In this document: piece after piece, positions 35,038 to 47,574 of the stretch
Layout of the letters: every line of letters begins with the position of its first letter
Numbering within the stretch: the stretch's first letter is position 1
Source: Leuctra nigra
Lineage: Eukaryota > Arthropoda > Insecta > Plecoptera > Leuctridae
Direction: 5' to 3'
Length of the DNA: 64,000 nucleotides
Assembly: GCA_934045905.1 (NCBI GenBank)
Contig: OW203769.1
Span: 22,351,705 to 22,415,704 of the forward strand
Program-made: the position numbers and the translations under genes
Notes under the pieces: generated by a model
What the model was told of the DNA's origin: nothing
The model's database searches: none
Seen by the model: the letters and a program-made list of their open reading frames with translations, nothing else

Positions 35038-35257
35038 TACACTTGGCCAAACAAAAATTGAACGTTCAATAAATCTGATAGGCTGATAAATGTAAGATCG
35101 CACCATCAGAAGTCAGTCTAAGCAATCTTCTTGTCTCACTCTAGTAGGTGACCTGACCTCACATTTCAATGATAATAACAAGCTTTGATTGGTTATGGGA
35201 CATGACCAGCAGTCATTTAATTTGGTCAACGTTCAATTTTTGTTTGACCGAGTGTAC
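35038..35257. repeat. MITE with GTACACT ends
   Basis: GTACACTTGGCCAAACAAAA at the left and its imperfect complement, ending GACCGAGTGTAC, at the right. Only the outermost GTACAC resembles the 31180 and 44046 copies, so it is a relative or a separate family. Confidence 0.65.
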
Positions 35258-35564
35258 CTTAGACCATTTATCCTAAGACGTCGTTGGTGAGTACCTACTC
35301 AAATGTTAAATTGTGTATTATCAAATCAACAAATGGTATACTAAGAATTTTGAAACTAAAATATTATCTATATCTAAGTACACGATAAATTCTGTCCATT
35401 TAGTTAATTAATAATTTGCCATAATCAACTACTATGACAAATTTCATCCATAGGAAATACAGAATATTAGAATTGGGCGATCGTTTACGAAAAACTAAAT
35501 AATTATTTCACCAATCGGCAAGTTTTGAAACTTTCCCTTTTTTGCATTCTGTTTGTTCCGACGC

Positions 35565-35698
35565 CCAGGGGCCGTATTCTAGAACATTTAAATTCCCAAT
35601 TCTGATGGAATCTGATTCGGTGCAATGTTAATCCTTATGGCCGTGACCGGATTCCATGAGGAATGGAATTGGGAAACCGTTCTAGAATAGGCCTCCAG
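35565..35698. repeat. Short inverted-repeat element, CCAGGGGCCGTATTCTAGAA end
   Basis: CCAGGGGCCGTATTCTAGAA at the left is mirrored by TTCTAGAATAGGCCTCCAG at the right. It belongs with the CCAGG/CTGGAGG group of MITEs. Confidence 0.6.
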
Positions 35699-35929
35699 CA
35701 GGTTACTTTGCTTTTTTCGATAGAGCTGAATTTTGAATACCTACATGAGCGCTGACCTCTGATTGGTAGAAAAATAAAATGGCCAGTAGCTCACACCTTT
35801 TGACCTATCAAATCGAAATTATTCACATTTTTTTAGCCAATTATGGTTAGGTACACATTTCAGCAAAATCCTCCCATTGGTTAAAATTACAATAATTTCT
35901 GTTGATTAAGAACTAAAACTAACAGTTTC

Positions 35930-35963
<34 letters not shown>

Positions 35964-35986
35964 GCCCAATCGGCAAGAACGTACAG

Positions 35987-36243
35987 CAGTGCGATTGTAT
36001 AACTTCTTAGCCGAGATAATGGATCGTTATCGATACCAATTGATGAAAGTAATTTCTATCAGAAGGTAAAGCAATTCAAAGTGCGTAAAGTCGACTTCCC
36101 GAGATAAATAATGAATTATATTTCATATCCTCGTAGCTTTTGCACAATTCAAATGATTAACAATGATATTAATAGTTTACTTTCATCAATGGGTATAGAT
36201 AACGATCCATTATCTCGGCTAAGAAAGTTATACAATCGCCCTG
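35987..36243. repeat. Inverted-repeat element, CAGTGCGATTGTATAACTT end
   Basis: About 50 bp at each end are near-perfect complements and include GCCGAGATAATGGATCGTTAT. 257 bp in all, non-coding. No target duplication was recognised. Confidence 0.7.
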
Positions 36244-36400
36244 CAGATGCAAACAGGCTTCTTGGATAAGAAAATGTTGCCACCAAACAAATCTGACAGC
36301 GGCATTTCAACTTTCATCCAATCTCATATTTAGAGTGATTACCATGATGAATGAAAGATATTTCCATAAGTTTCCATAACACATTCATGTTCAATATTCA

Positions 36401-37339
36401 TTGTACAAAAACAAAAACTTGTATATAGACTGCCAAGCACCTTTCCCCCTAAAAAGATTGAGATCTAAAAGAAGGTCGCAGCAATAATATATTGTTGAAA
36501 CATTTTCGCACTTAAAATTCGTGAAATCATTTCGCCCAGTTACTGCCGCCAAGCACAACATTATAAACCAAACATTGTACCCAAATTTGAGATTGAAAAA
36601 ATCTCTATGTGAACCATCATAGTATAAACTTTAAAACAATTATACTTATTTAAAACTAAAAATAGAAAGTATTCAAATTTTAAAAACGTAAACAAAATCA
36701 ATTTTAAAACATTTTTTTTTACATAACTTAAAATACAAATTAAAAAAAATTATTTAAAATTAAATAAAACAAAATAAAAGTAAAAAAAATAAAAATAAAG
36801 CTTGGCGCATTGTGTCAAGGAGGGGGCAACATAAAAAGAAAATGTCGACCAAGGAGACGACGAAAGAAAGAGGAAGAAGAAGATGATGAAGGAAAGAAGG
36901 AAGAAGTCAACATGACGGTGCAAATTCAATGCGCCAAGCTTTATTTTTATTTTTTTTACTTTTATTTTGTTTTATTTAATTTTAAATAATTTTTTTTAAT
37001 TTGTATTTTAAGTTATGTAAAAAAAAAATGTTTTTAAATTGATTTTGTTTACGTTTTTAAAATTTGAATACTTTCTATTTTTAGTTTTAAATGAGTATAA
37101 TTGTTTTAAAGTTTATACTATGATGGTTCACATAGAGATTTTTTCAATCTCAAATTTGGGTACAATGTTTGGTTTATAATGTCGTGCTTGGCGGCAGTAA
37201 CTGGGCGAAATGATTTCACGAATTTTAAGTGCGAAAATGTTTCAACAATATATTATTGCTGCGACCTTCTTTTAGATCTCAATCTTTTTAGGGGGAAAGG
37301 TGCTTGGCAGTCTATATACAAGTTTTTGTTTTTGTACAA
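36401..37339. repeat. 939-bp near-perfect palindrome (412-bp arms, 114-bp loop)
   Basis: The left arm 36401-36812 and right arm 36927-37339 are almost exact complements, starting TTGTACAAAAAC and ending at the loop with CTTGGCGCATTG. The loop is purine-rich (GAAAGAAAGAGGAAGAAG). No coding capacity. A transcript crossing it would form a very long hairpin. Confidence 0.92.
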
Positions 37340-40100
37340 CATGTCACATGAGGCGGTAGTTTACAGCAGCTTTCATTGATCATTGAGTGTTACCTATCAT
37401 TACATTGTTAACGCCAACAACGTCACTTCTTGTCTAAAAATTTCTGTTTTTCTTCCAATAGTTCCCAAGTTAGTATAACGAAAGGGTCAATTTCTTTTGG
37501 TTGAATATGAGTTATCTCAACTTTTAAATTGCTAAAAGTTCACAACTTGTGAATAACGTAAATTGTAGGTGTATTGTTCCGGTGTAGACCGGAATTTGTG
37601 CGTCATCTCGTACTACGCATATTAGTTGCCAGTTGGTAAACTGAAAGGTACACGAAAGGTAGATGATTGTAAATGCGTTTCCTTAATTTTAAATTCATTT
37701 CTATGTTCACTTTTTTGTGTAATTTAAACTCTATTGGTAAAGCGTTAAGGCTTTACAGATGTTTACAGCACATTTTAAATAAAATCCGGATGTGTTTTGG
37801 AAGGCAATATAACTTAAAAGGAACTTATTTCATAAGTTAACTTTCCAGTTTCTGGAAACTTTCCAGGTAGGTAACTAACCAGTTCTTTATTTGAACTGGA
37901 ACTAGTTCCTTTTTTTGAGGAACTAATCCAACACTGCTGTTTAGTGATAGTTCCATAACATGGATTATGCCGCAAATTTTTCCGCCAACAGTTTAAAAAC
38001 GTACCAAAGATCACGAGTGGGGTTATGCAGAATATGCATATATAATTTTCTATTATTACCTACGGGTGATTTTTTAAATTAGGGGATGTTGGAAGGGATC
38101 AAGTATCATACGGTATGGGTTATTTCATATAGAATGAGTACACCAAATTTGGTTGAGATCGGTCAAAGGGTGTAGGAGAAAATAAGAACGTTCATACCAA
38201 GAAGCCTTTTCCTTTGTTCATGCGCAGAGAGACACTACTGAAAGTTAAAGGAATTACGGCAAAGGATGTGGCCATTTGGTATTGCCTTGTTGTGAAAATT
38301 GATTTTGAAGATGTCAACCTAGAGTTCCTTTAAGATTAACTAGCTGAGCCACCTGGTGTTTATAGTGCTGGTTGGGAAGGAGTAGGACGTATATCATTAA
38401 CAGTCACAAAACACACCAACACACGAACAAACCAACAAAGAACGGTCAACCTGATTGTACCTGACTGATTGCCAAGATACCCGAGAAGCTAAAGCACTAT
38501 TTTTGCCGGAGAACAGACGCATAATCCTTGATCACACGCTTATAAATTCCCTAAGGTGTCTACCGCTTACATCGGTATGTACGAGGGACAATCAATTAAA
38601 AATCAATGTACCTACACATATTTTGTTTAAATCTCACTAAATGATAATTAACATAAAAAATCTCAAATGATTAAAAAAAAATATATATATATATATGATA
38701 ACAATGAGAAAAAATGGTAACACGGAGCGTATTTTATCTCCTCGGTCCCATTCAGTGCGTACCTATACATTTAAAAAAAAATGTTGCTCGTCAAGACTCA
38801 AGTGAAAAAAACATTGTTTAAAATATGACTTTATCCAACACGTCATGTAATATACAAGCTAATGTTCAAATTCTTTTGAAAAGTACCAAATATAGTTATG
38901 AATGTAATTTATGAATAAGATTTTTTTATTTCATTTTGAATGAAATGGCTTTAAATAAAAGTCCTTTACGATTACTAATTTTACCCTGGGGACGTCTTCG
39001 AACGAGTCGTGTGCTTACTCATTGTCTTGAAGTATACAATTTTACAATAAATAGTGTGAAAATAAGTTATTTGAAAATACAATTGTGCTAGAAGACAGCC
39101 TCCTACTGCAGCAGAATCTATTATGTTATATTCCAAAACAAGTGTCATCTACGTACATTTGTATTCGTTTAAAAGTGTCAAGACAACATAGGAAACCAAA
39201 CCTCTGATACGCTCACAACACAACCCCCACCCCTAATCCACCAGCCACTGAATAGATCTGAATGTGAATTGTTTATTCTCCAAGCAATGACGATTCACGA
39301 TATTAAATGACCTTTTATTGTTGTTGTTTATTGATTATGGTGTGTGTGGGGGGGGGGGGGGAGGGAGTGTATGTGTTTATTACGCATAGATCATACAATC
39401 AATTAGTCTACCGGTCTTTATTCCTGATAGTGATGGCATATTGTTGATGCATCTAATTGATTTATTGTTTGTTTTGATATTTTAGACAGTATGAATTATT
39501 TCGTGCATTAGGTATTCTTTTAAAAATGCCATTGCATAATTGACCATGTTTGTAAACACCTTTCGCACAAGGCATTCGATTGGCGTCAGAATACCATTGT
39601 TCATTGTGCGTAGTTAATCTATTATTCTTTATTCTACACAAAACGAAGTTTCCATACTCTCGAAACCGAAATAAATTTAGACATTATAATATTCATAGGT
39701 ACGTGAAGTAGTAGAACTAAAGATTTCATTATGAAACGGAATCGATGTCTGTTATTCGTTTGTTGTCTCAATACTTGGATATCCATAATAACTATCCAAA
39801 CGAGTTTTCTCAAATGGTTGATACTACGTCATATTCTGTCGTCATATTGAGGTATATTTGAGGTTTGAATCTTTCAATGTTACAACATTATGAAGTTCAC
39901 CTAGAATTCTACGAGCGGCTAGAGACAGAAGGTGTTCCAGGCGGCGTAGGGCGCGCGCATAAGTTTTACTGGGCAGCCTAAGGAATAAAACTCTCTATGG
40001 GTATAGACAAAGTCGAACTGGCGAAAATTAAAACTGTGCAACTTAAAAAAATAACTCTATGGTTAGGCAGAATTAAAACTTGTAAAAATTGCAAATAAAA
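37340..40100. other. AT-rich gene-free stretch
   Basis: No exon or complete element recognised. It holds a (TA)n run near 38683 and G14 at 39348-39361. Confidence 0.45.
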
Positions 40101-40105
40101 AAGTA

Positions 40106-40182
40106 CGACCCCGGCCGGTATCGAACCGGCGACCCCTAACACCGTAAGCCAATGCACTGTCTATTGCGCCAACAGGACGGCG
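40106..40182 (-). repeat. tRNA-derived SINE head 1
   Basis: On the minus strand: an A-box-like TTGGCGCAATAGACAGTGC, a seven-base loop TTACGGT in a wobble-paired stem, and a perfect T arm GCCGG-TTCGATA-CCGGC with B box. The acceptor ends pair poorly, and an A/T-rich tail lies downstream, so this is a SINE head or tRNA pseudogene rather than a working tRNA. Confidence 0.65.
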
Positions 40183-40447
40183 ATACTGAGAGCCGTTCGT
40201 TACCACTAAACTAGCAAATGGGCGAAGATTTCAACAAGACGCAATGTCGCTCGTCATACCTGCAGCATTACCTACGAACCTGATACTATCTGTGATCGCG
40301 ATGGCAATCGGCGTGCCGCGATGGCGATGTTTCGGGTTATTGATGATCTACACAGCATCCCTCAACCTCTCACTTGAATATATATACTGGAAGGTATCAT
40401 CGCTTACACAAATTAAAAAAGGATGATGTGAAAAAAAAGTTTTTCTA

Positions 40448-40523
40448 GGATCGGGAATCGAACCCGTTATGCAGGAACACAAGCCAGCTGCCTCCGATAA
40501 TTCAGCTATTCAGGCCGACAGGA
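40448..40523 (-). repeat. tRNA-derived SINE head 2
   Basis: The minus strand carries TAGCTGAATTATCGGAGG (A-box-like) and GGGTTCGATTCCCG (B box in a paired T arm). It lies about 340 bp from the first head in the same orientation. Related non-coding text, including a (CCAG)n run near 40880-40910, surrounds both. Confidence 0.6.
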
Positions 40524-41404
40524 TATGTGGAGTTGACAGCGAAGCTGCTGTGTTGGTAGATGAAGGGGAAGAGCGGAACGCTTAATATTGATAATTTTTC
40601 CACTTCCGGTTTGAAAATTTTGTTTTTTCTTGAAGTGGAGTGTCTAGCAATACATTGTCTTTAATGTTGCCAAATTTCAAAACTGTCGATGGACCCGTTT
40701 GACTTTTGAAAAAAATTAAAATTTAAAATTGGATAAATTCACTTCCGGTCAAAATATTTCAGATTTTCTTTCAGAAGTACGCGTGAGAAGGGGGACTCTA
40801 TGTGTCTACCAAATTTCAACTCTCTAGACCAAACCGTGCAATCTGTAGAAAAGGGCAAGCAAAACGACGTGCCTAGCTAGCTAGCCAGCCAGCCAGCCAG
40901 CCAGCCCCAAAGTCAATCCTTGCATGTTTGAGGCCCAAAATTCACCCCGAAGGGATGATCGCAGCACTTTGATTTTTGGTTAGGTGTTGTCAGGTGGCTA
41001 AATATACCCGATAACCATGGTTTTCAACTTTCATTTCTCACTGCATGTATGCCTGTCGACACCTCGTTTCGACCACTTAAGCCGTTGCGGTATAAGTCTC
41101 TGGTAGTAGCTCGCACGTTGTATTAGAGCGGTGCTTGGCAGCGTCGAGCTAGCGCCCGACTAGATCTGGGAAAAGTGATTTGCCTATGATTCATACATAG
41201 CCTTGGCACATTTTCCTCTTGTCTCTTTTCCTCCTCCTGATGATGTCGTGTTACGAGATAGCTGTCAGAATTCCCTGCAATTTCAACTGAGTTTATTTCC
41301 TTGAGTACGACTATTCTGAGTTGCAATGAAAACCCCCCTACTTTTATATTGATACTTTTATGTACCTATAACTACTTTTATTTTATGCTGTGCAGCCACT
41401 GGAA

Positions 41405-41793
41405 AGAGGCAAACGGAAGCGGACGAGAATCGCACGGTTCGTCAGAGCGTTTTTTTTTGAAATTTTGTCTTCCCACTAAATAATTTTAAAAAATCAGATA
41501 GTAGCGACCCATAACAGCCCCTTGACTAAATAATGCCACACACGGGAGTACTGTATGACCTCTGGTGCGACCTCACAGTGTTATATAGGTATACGATTAT
41601 TTTACTCAAAATATCGTATTTAACACTTTGAGGTCGCACCAGCATAATGAACTCCAGTGTGTGGCATTATTTAGTCAATGGGGCTGTTATGGGTCGTTAC
41701 TATCTGATTTTTTAAAATTATTTAGTGGGAAGACAAAAATTCAAAAAACGCTCTGATGAACAGTGCGATTCTCGTCCGCTTCCGTTTGCCTCT
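41405..41793. repeat. Foldback element with about 170-bp arms
   Basis: AGAGGCAAACGGAAGCGGAC and the following sequence are complemented by the right arm, which ends in GTTTGCCTCT. The inner arms include GTGGCATTATTTAGTCAA. The left arm has small differences from the right. Confidence 0.75.
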
Positions 41794-41884
41794 TAATAAT
41801 ATGTATTCAAAAGCAGTCAATAGAATTCTATTCTTTTCTACTATATGGGTATTTTTTTCTGTGTTACAAAATTCCTGTTTGAGA

Positions 41885-41938
41885 TCTCTCACGTGCTCGT
41901 TCATCAACGCGTTACATACCCAGCGTTTTTTCCCAGTA
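41885..41938 (+). repeat. Diverged Helitron-like 3' terminus
   Basis: GTGCTCGTTCATCAACGCGT then ACCCAGCGTTTTTTCCCAGTAGG matches the 3' end of the intact copies with substitutions. It lies about 225 bp from copy 2 and faces it. Confidence 0.5.
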
Positions 41939-42078
41939 GGTTACCAAATTATAATACAGATTTGTATTGCATTACATATTTGTATTATAATACCTAGTAA
42001 TTACGTACGTACATAATTAATTATGATCTAATATTCCAAAACATTTCCAGTTGTTACTGGAAAGTCGATAGTGTCATG

Positions 42079-43811
42079 TAGGGCTATGGACTAGGATGTT
42101 TAAGACCTATGAAACGTACAAAATAGTTAACCTTAAAATAGTCTAAGCTTAAAAAAAACTACTAGGAAAACGCTCAGTGTAACGCGTTGATGAGCGAGCA
42201 CGGGTACGTGCAAATTCTCGAACCGGAAATGCGTACACAACGCACAGAAAACATATACATCCATATGGAATTGATTATGATATCAACTTAAAAGTGTATG
42301 CTTTTCATCGAAACTTTAAAATAGCATCTAAGCACCTGGTTCATAAAGCAAATCAGAATCAATTTTCAATTGGCACTGGAAAACATTCATTTCGATACTT
42401 CATTACTGACAGATATTAAAAATGTAAATAACTTCATACGTTCTTAACTGATTGGGATGAAATTTTGTAAAATAAGAGACAATATTGGTCTTAATGATCA
42501 TGCAAAATATGAGTTTGATCAGAATTATCGAAGACCGTTTTCATTTTTCAGCCTATCAGGAGATATTTATTTAAATTTTAACCAATGAATCTGAGTAACG
42601 CGTTGATGAGCGAGCACGGATATTAAAAGCCAATAATTCTAAAATTTCGCCACAGATTTGTATAGAAATCTCAAAACATTCCTAAAATATTGGTCCAAAT
42701 AACCATGCAAAGCTTTAAGTTGATCAATTGAACCTTTATGATTGAACTGTTCCGTGTTAATTTTCAAAAATCACAGGATCTCCTTCAAAAAATATACCTG
42801 AGACCACTCATATGATATAGTGTGTCTACACAATATCAGATCGACTGTTGAACGGTCATTATCAGTTTCATTTGCGTTTGAAAGTTTCTGCTCTAACTAC
42901 CTTGCCTTGAACTGAAGAGTCGAAGTCGCCGTGAATTTGACAGCCAACACGCTAATAGTCCGTAAAATGTCAATAACGTTTGGATTTAAACACAGATTAG
43001 TATGAAAATTGTCAAAAATGCAGATAATGTTGGACCCAACCATCATGCGAAGTTATAAGTTGATCGTTCAATCGGTTATAGTTTAAATTTCTAAAAACAC
43101 AGGAAAGATGGTTTTAAATTTTAACCAATGGGAGGATTTGGCTGAAACTTTGTTTGATTGGGTACAATGTTGGGGGTAATGACTTGTCAAAATTTCAATT
43201 TGATCAAAACAACCAATCGAAAGTTAATTTTTTTTAAATTTGAACCAATCAATGGATTTCAAAAAAATTAGGGTCTGCAACAATCAGAAATGTTACGTAC
43301 ATGTGTGCAAAATTTCAGCTCGATCGAAGAAAAACTCTGACCTGTATATCGTCAGTAACAGAAAAAAAAAAAACAAACAAAAAAAAAACAGAGGTCCGTG
43401 CCAAAAGAGCCAAATGGAGACGCTCGCTTCGCTCGCTCAATTAAAAAAGGACCATAAAATCCCGAAAAAGAGCAAATGAAGTGGTATGCTTTGCAATATT
43501 CGTTAACATAGGTAATTCGATTTAGGTACTGGTTTAGGAGTTGAATTTGGAGTACAAGTTTATTTTGTGAAGACAACAATTATTGTAGCTTGAAGCTCAG
43601 TGCTCTATTTTTTACCCAATAATTTAAAAAAATTACAAAAAGACATTAAAATAGCAAGAAAAGGACTGAATTCATACAATGTTGAGAAAAATGCATCTTC
43701 AGGCAAAATAAAACACTTATTTTTAAAGTCAGGAACAGTACATGAAACTCTATCATTTTTAGGCGTGTCTGAACAAAAAAATAAAAAATGATTTTTCTAA
43801 ACATTCCTAAC
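42079..43811. mobile_element. hAT-type MITE (30122 family) split by a Helitron-like element
   Basis: The left part (42079-42162) and right part (43441-43811) match the intact element at 30122-30638, for example GGATGTT.AAGACCTATGAAA at the left and AAAAAAGGACCATAAAATCC at the right of the break. The terminal repeats are degraded and I could not confirm a target duplication. Confidence 0.75.
42163..43440 (-). mobile_element. Helitron-like non-autonomous element, copy 2 (inside a hAT MITE)
   Basis: 1278 bp, almost identical to copy 1 in reverse orientation. It lacks about 45 bp present in copy 1 (part of the internal 3'-end-like motif). The intact hAT MITE at 30122 gives the empty site. Comparison shows insertion without target duplication and CTAG abutting a host T, as for copy 1. 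Confidence 0.75.
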
Positions 43812-44045
43812 TCATGACATTTTCAGTTTCATTATCATAATTCAAATTGTGACCTATAGTATAAATATAACTCGCATCTCTTGTTAGTTCAGAGAAATTA
43901 TGCTTACCTACGTTATTGTGGGTGATAATTTTTATCGCATAATTACATTAATAGACTTTGTGCAATCACAGTTGATAGCTTTGCCTTGCTTGGAACAAGT
44001 TACGTTTGATGTGAGATGCAGAATTCAACCATAGATTCAACTGAT

Positions 44046-44260
44046 GTACACCCAACAAATCATAAAACGGTATTTGAACGAAACGGATTGACTGCTGGTC
44101 AGGTTCCTTGACAGTCAATCCTTGTTATTATCAATGAAATCAGAGCTCACCTACTAGAGGTAGATTACAAGTTAGCATAGACTTCATCGGATGAAGCCAT
44201 CACATTTTTTTCAGACAATCAATTTCTTTCAAATACCGTTTTATGAATTGTCGAGTGTAC
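44046..44260. repeat. MITE with GTACAC ends, copy 2
   Basis: 215 bp, clearly alignable to 31180-31391 over its whole length, with ends GTACACCCAACAAATC and GTCGAGTGTAC. Confidence 0.7.
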
Positions 44261-46965
44261 AAACTAGTCGGAATCTCCCAAACAGGAAAGTGTGTGTAAA
44301 ACCTTTTTTCTCCACACTATCATTTGAATGAAATCAATAATAACATCATGGTTTATAAATAGGGTCATATACCTACTCGTTCACAACCTCCACGCAACTA
44401 TAGTTCAAAGTTTATCAAACTAAACTTTGAACTGCTTTGAACATTCTGTTTTCAAAGAATCTTAGAGGGAAAAGTAGCAGGGCAAGATTTCAAAATTTGC
44501 TTCCACGGTCGCATAACAAGCTGATTTTTTTTACCACATGACAATAACTGTACAAAGGTCATGCCAAAATTCACCGAAAAATACACTAATCGGAACAATC
44601 TAAAAAAAAATGGGAAACATAATATTTTAATGAGCTCATTTCGTTACGTTTTGAAATCGACATATTTTTTATTATTCTATTATTCGTTTCATTAGACTAG
44701 TTTTATTTGACAGATCTATTCATTGGCCACAATGAAAAAATATAAATCCACCAAAACGTAAACTTCGTCGCACTGATTTTTCAAAAAACGCCGAGCGCAA
44801 TTTTTGGCTCCAAACCATTGACTTGCTATAAGTAACGCCATAATATTATTACGAAATGTGATTTCGTAATATGTGATTTCGTGATATGTGAATATATGAT
44901 TTATGTGATTTCGGTTTCCAAAACTGATCATCAGTTTACATATGATATAACATTTCCATCTGGTAAATTTACTGGGTTTACAAGAAGTCAAGTTCACGCA
45001 AACAACCGCTTGACGAACGCACCATTTGGAACGTGAAATTAAATCCCTCTTCTTACGCAAGATTCAACCTCAGACTATAAATTACCCGCACACATTCTGC
45101 GTATTACTTGACTTTACTGCAGGAAAAACAAAAGATAAGAACGAAACGGGAACACCTGCGTTTCGCATGAAATATTCTGCAACACTCAAGGTCAAAGTTT
45201 CGCGAGTTTCTGATTTAGGAAAAAAAAGTATTTTCCGGAGGATTGACGAAGAAGATGACAGACAGATCAAGATGCAATGACCTCGCTGTGCATGGGCGAG
45301 CCCGCGCACCAGGGGCGGATCTAGCTCCTTGTCATGGGGGGGGGGGGGCGATTTTTGTAAATATGGGAGGGGGTCTGGGAGGTGGGTACCCCTAGACACG
45401 GGCGACCGCAGAATTTCTGCCAGGGGGTGGGGGCAAGGCATTGAAAACAATTGTCCCACGGGCTAAGGAGGGGTAGGGGGCGTGCCCCCCCACCTGCCGT
45501 TTTTTGGTTTTTGACATTTTGAAATCAAATTTTGAGACGTTTTGAGGTGTATTTTGTTGAACAATTCCATATTTTTTTAAACTTGACACTTTGGGATAGT
45601 GCCCTTAACTTGCCCCGCAGGGTATTTTTTGGTTTGTTAACACTTAGAAATAATTTTTTTTTAGTTTTTTGTTTAGCAAATGAAACTATCTATGTACGTA
45701 AAACACCACCAAATGTCATGTTATCCTGACATCCTTGCCCCCCCCCCCCCCCCCCCCCCCGATGGACGCCAAAGGCAAAGGCCAATAAACAAGCCATGAT
45801 GACGATATTTTTGTAAATGACGAAATGAAAAATCATCATGCTGATCTTAATAGGAGGTGGAGGAGGAATCATGGGTGGAGGGGGGGGTGGGGGGGCTCCT
45901 TGGATCCCCCTGCCGCTCACAAATAATAGTGGTGTGTGTTGTGTATCGTCGCAATGCCCTGCAACTTGACTAATGAGGACGGTGGCGGTCGTGACCTATT
46001 AGTAGGCAACCTGTTACCTTTCCAACACTTGCCACTCGACGGAAGGAATACACAAAAAGGGTAGTTCTTATATAAAATCGGAAAATTTTCGGGAAAAATT
46101 TACGCGGCGTCTTCTCATGGTTTTTATCTACAATTCTTATTCTGGCATAGCGTGCTGTCATTATTATTACACTAATTATTTGATATTTCAAACATTTAAC
46201 ATTTTAATATATGAAGGAATGTGCGTTGTGAAAATTGAAAGACCTTATAAAATAGCCGACGGAAAAACAGTATTGTTTTGAAAAAAGTATATAATTCTGC
46301 TATTTTCGATGTGTAGGAAAATACAGTCACACAAAATATGCCTAATTCTCCGTGATAAGCTGCTGTCAGGTGGCGGTGTTTATGACAATGACGAAAACTC
46401 TTAACTTACTAGTAAGTTACCAAATTATCAAATATAACTCTGATTTAGAAGTGTAGTGTATACATACCTAGACTGTGTTCTGACAGCTATTACAATTTCG
46501 AATTTAAAAATCGAACATTTTTTACTCTAGAGGGTTTTCACGACCCCAATTTCATCCCAGAACTATCGTGAATGACATTTGAAAACATAGGTAATCTAGT
46601 TGGATCAATCAATTTTACCTATTTCACTTCAAAAATGTTAAAACTAGAATTTTATAAAAATATTTTTTTCTCCCATTTAGGTACGAAGTTTTTGCCAGAA
46701 ATATATTCGCAACCGGGTCTCCATGTAAACCCTCTGTGCTCTTGCGTTCTGTGCGTGACTGTACCCCCAATAAGAAGGCGTTTACTGACCATGCGGGTAC
46801 GTGATGGCGTGATCCGCCCGGCCGTGTCATCCGCTAGTTTAATATTTCACATCGAGTAGCATGCCATTAGACACAATATCCTGTCACACTTACACTTACA
46901 CCGACACCATGGAGGCATAATGGAATGTCTCAAGCTAGCCAGTAGTGACATCTTGAATATTGATG
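44261..46965. other. Gene-free stretch with G/C-rich element debris
   Basis: No conserved frame. It holds G13 at 45336, C23 at 45738-45760, and hAT-like end text CAGGGGCGGATCTAG at 45310 without a convincing partner. The open frames here are low-complexity. Confidence 0.4.
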
Positions 46966-46973
46966 ACATTTAT

Positions 46974-47388
46974 CAGGCGCGTAGGAACTACTGTCATCAT
47001 GGGGGGGATTGCGACACCGGGAAGGGGGTCTGGGGGCTTCGCCCCCCCCCCCCCGTCCAGCTTTAACCCCGCAGGGCGTTTTTTGAATTTAATACAGTTA
47101 AAAGTGATTCTGGGGCTTTACAATGTACAAACTGATAAGCAAAAAATAAATCCAATTGAAGCCCCGCAGGGCATTTTTTAGAATATTTTTTTTTAAACTG
47201 CTCAAATTACAACAAATAACTCCCTATTTTTGCCCGCAGGGCGTTTTTTTTTAGAATTTATACAATTTTTAAGTGATTCTTGGACACTAAACTTAATTTT
47301 TTATGGTGAATGGGGGGTCAGCCTGCTCGAGTGGGGAGGGGATTTTTTCCCTCCACCCCCCCCCCCCCCCCCCCTTCCTGCGCACCTG
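46974..47388. mobile_element. hAT-type MITE, 8-bp target duplication ACATTTAT
   Basis: Ends CAGGCGCGTAGGAA and TTCCTGCGCACCTG (two mismatches when paired) lie between perfect ACATTTAT copies at 46966-46973 and 47389-47396. The interior repeats GCCCCGCAGGGC-like motifs and contains C13 and C19 runs. Confidence 0.85.
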
Positions 47389-47574
47389 ACATTTATAATG
47401 GAAATATTTCATTCCGTCTTAAAAAAGCGTATAGGTGGGTGACGATAATACTTATGACATGGCAACTTGAATGCGGGGTCCAGGCCCTTCTAGCCATTCA
47501 AAATTAAAATTAACCAGCCAGGTGAAAAGTGTCTCTCAAAATAAAATTATGTGTAATAATACCAAAAAAAACAA

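Noticed and set aside
40106..40182. Functional tRNA gene (loop reading ACG)
   Set aside because: The T arm is perfect but the acceptor stem does not pair and the segment is followed by SINE-like sequence.
45690..47507. Proline- and glycine-rich open frames around poly(C)/poly(G) runs
   Set aside because: They result from homopolymer translation within transposon sequence; no conserved protein features.
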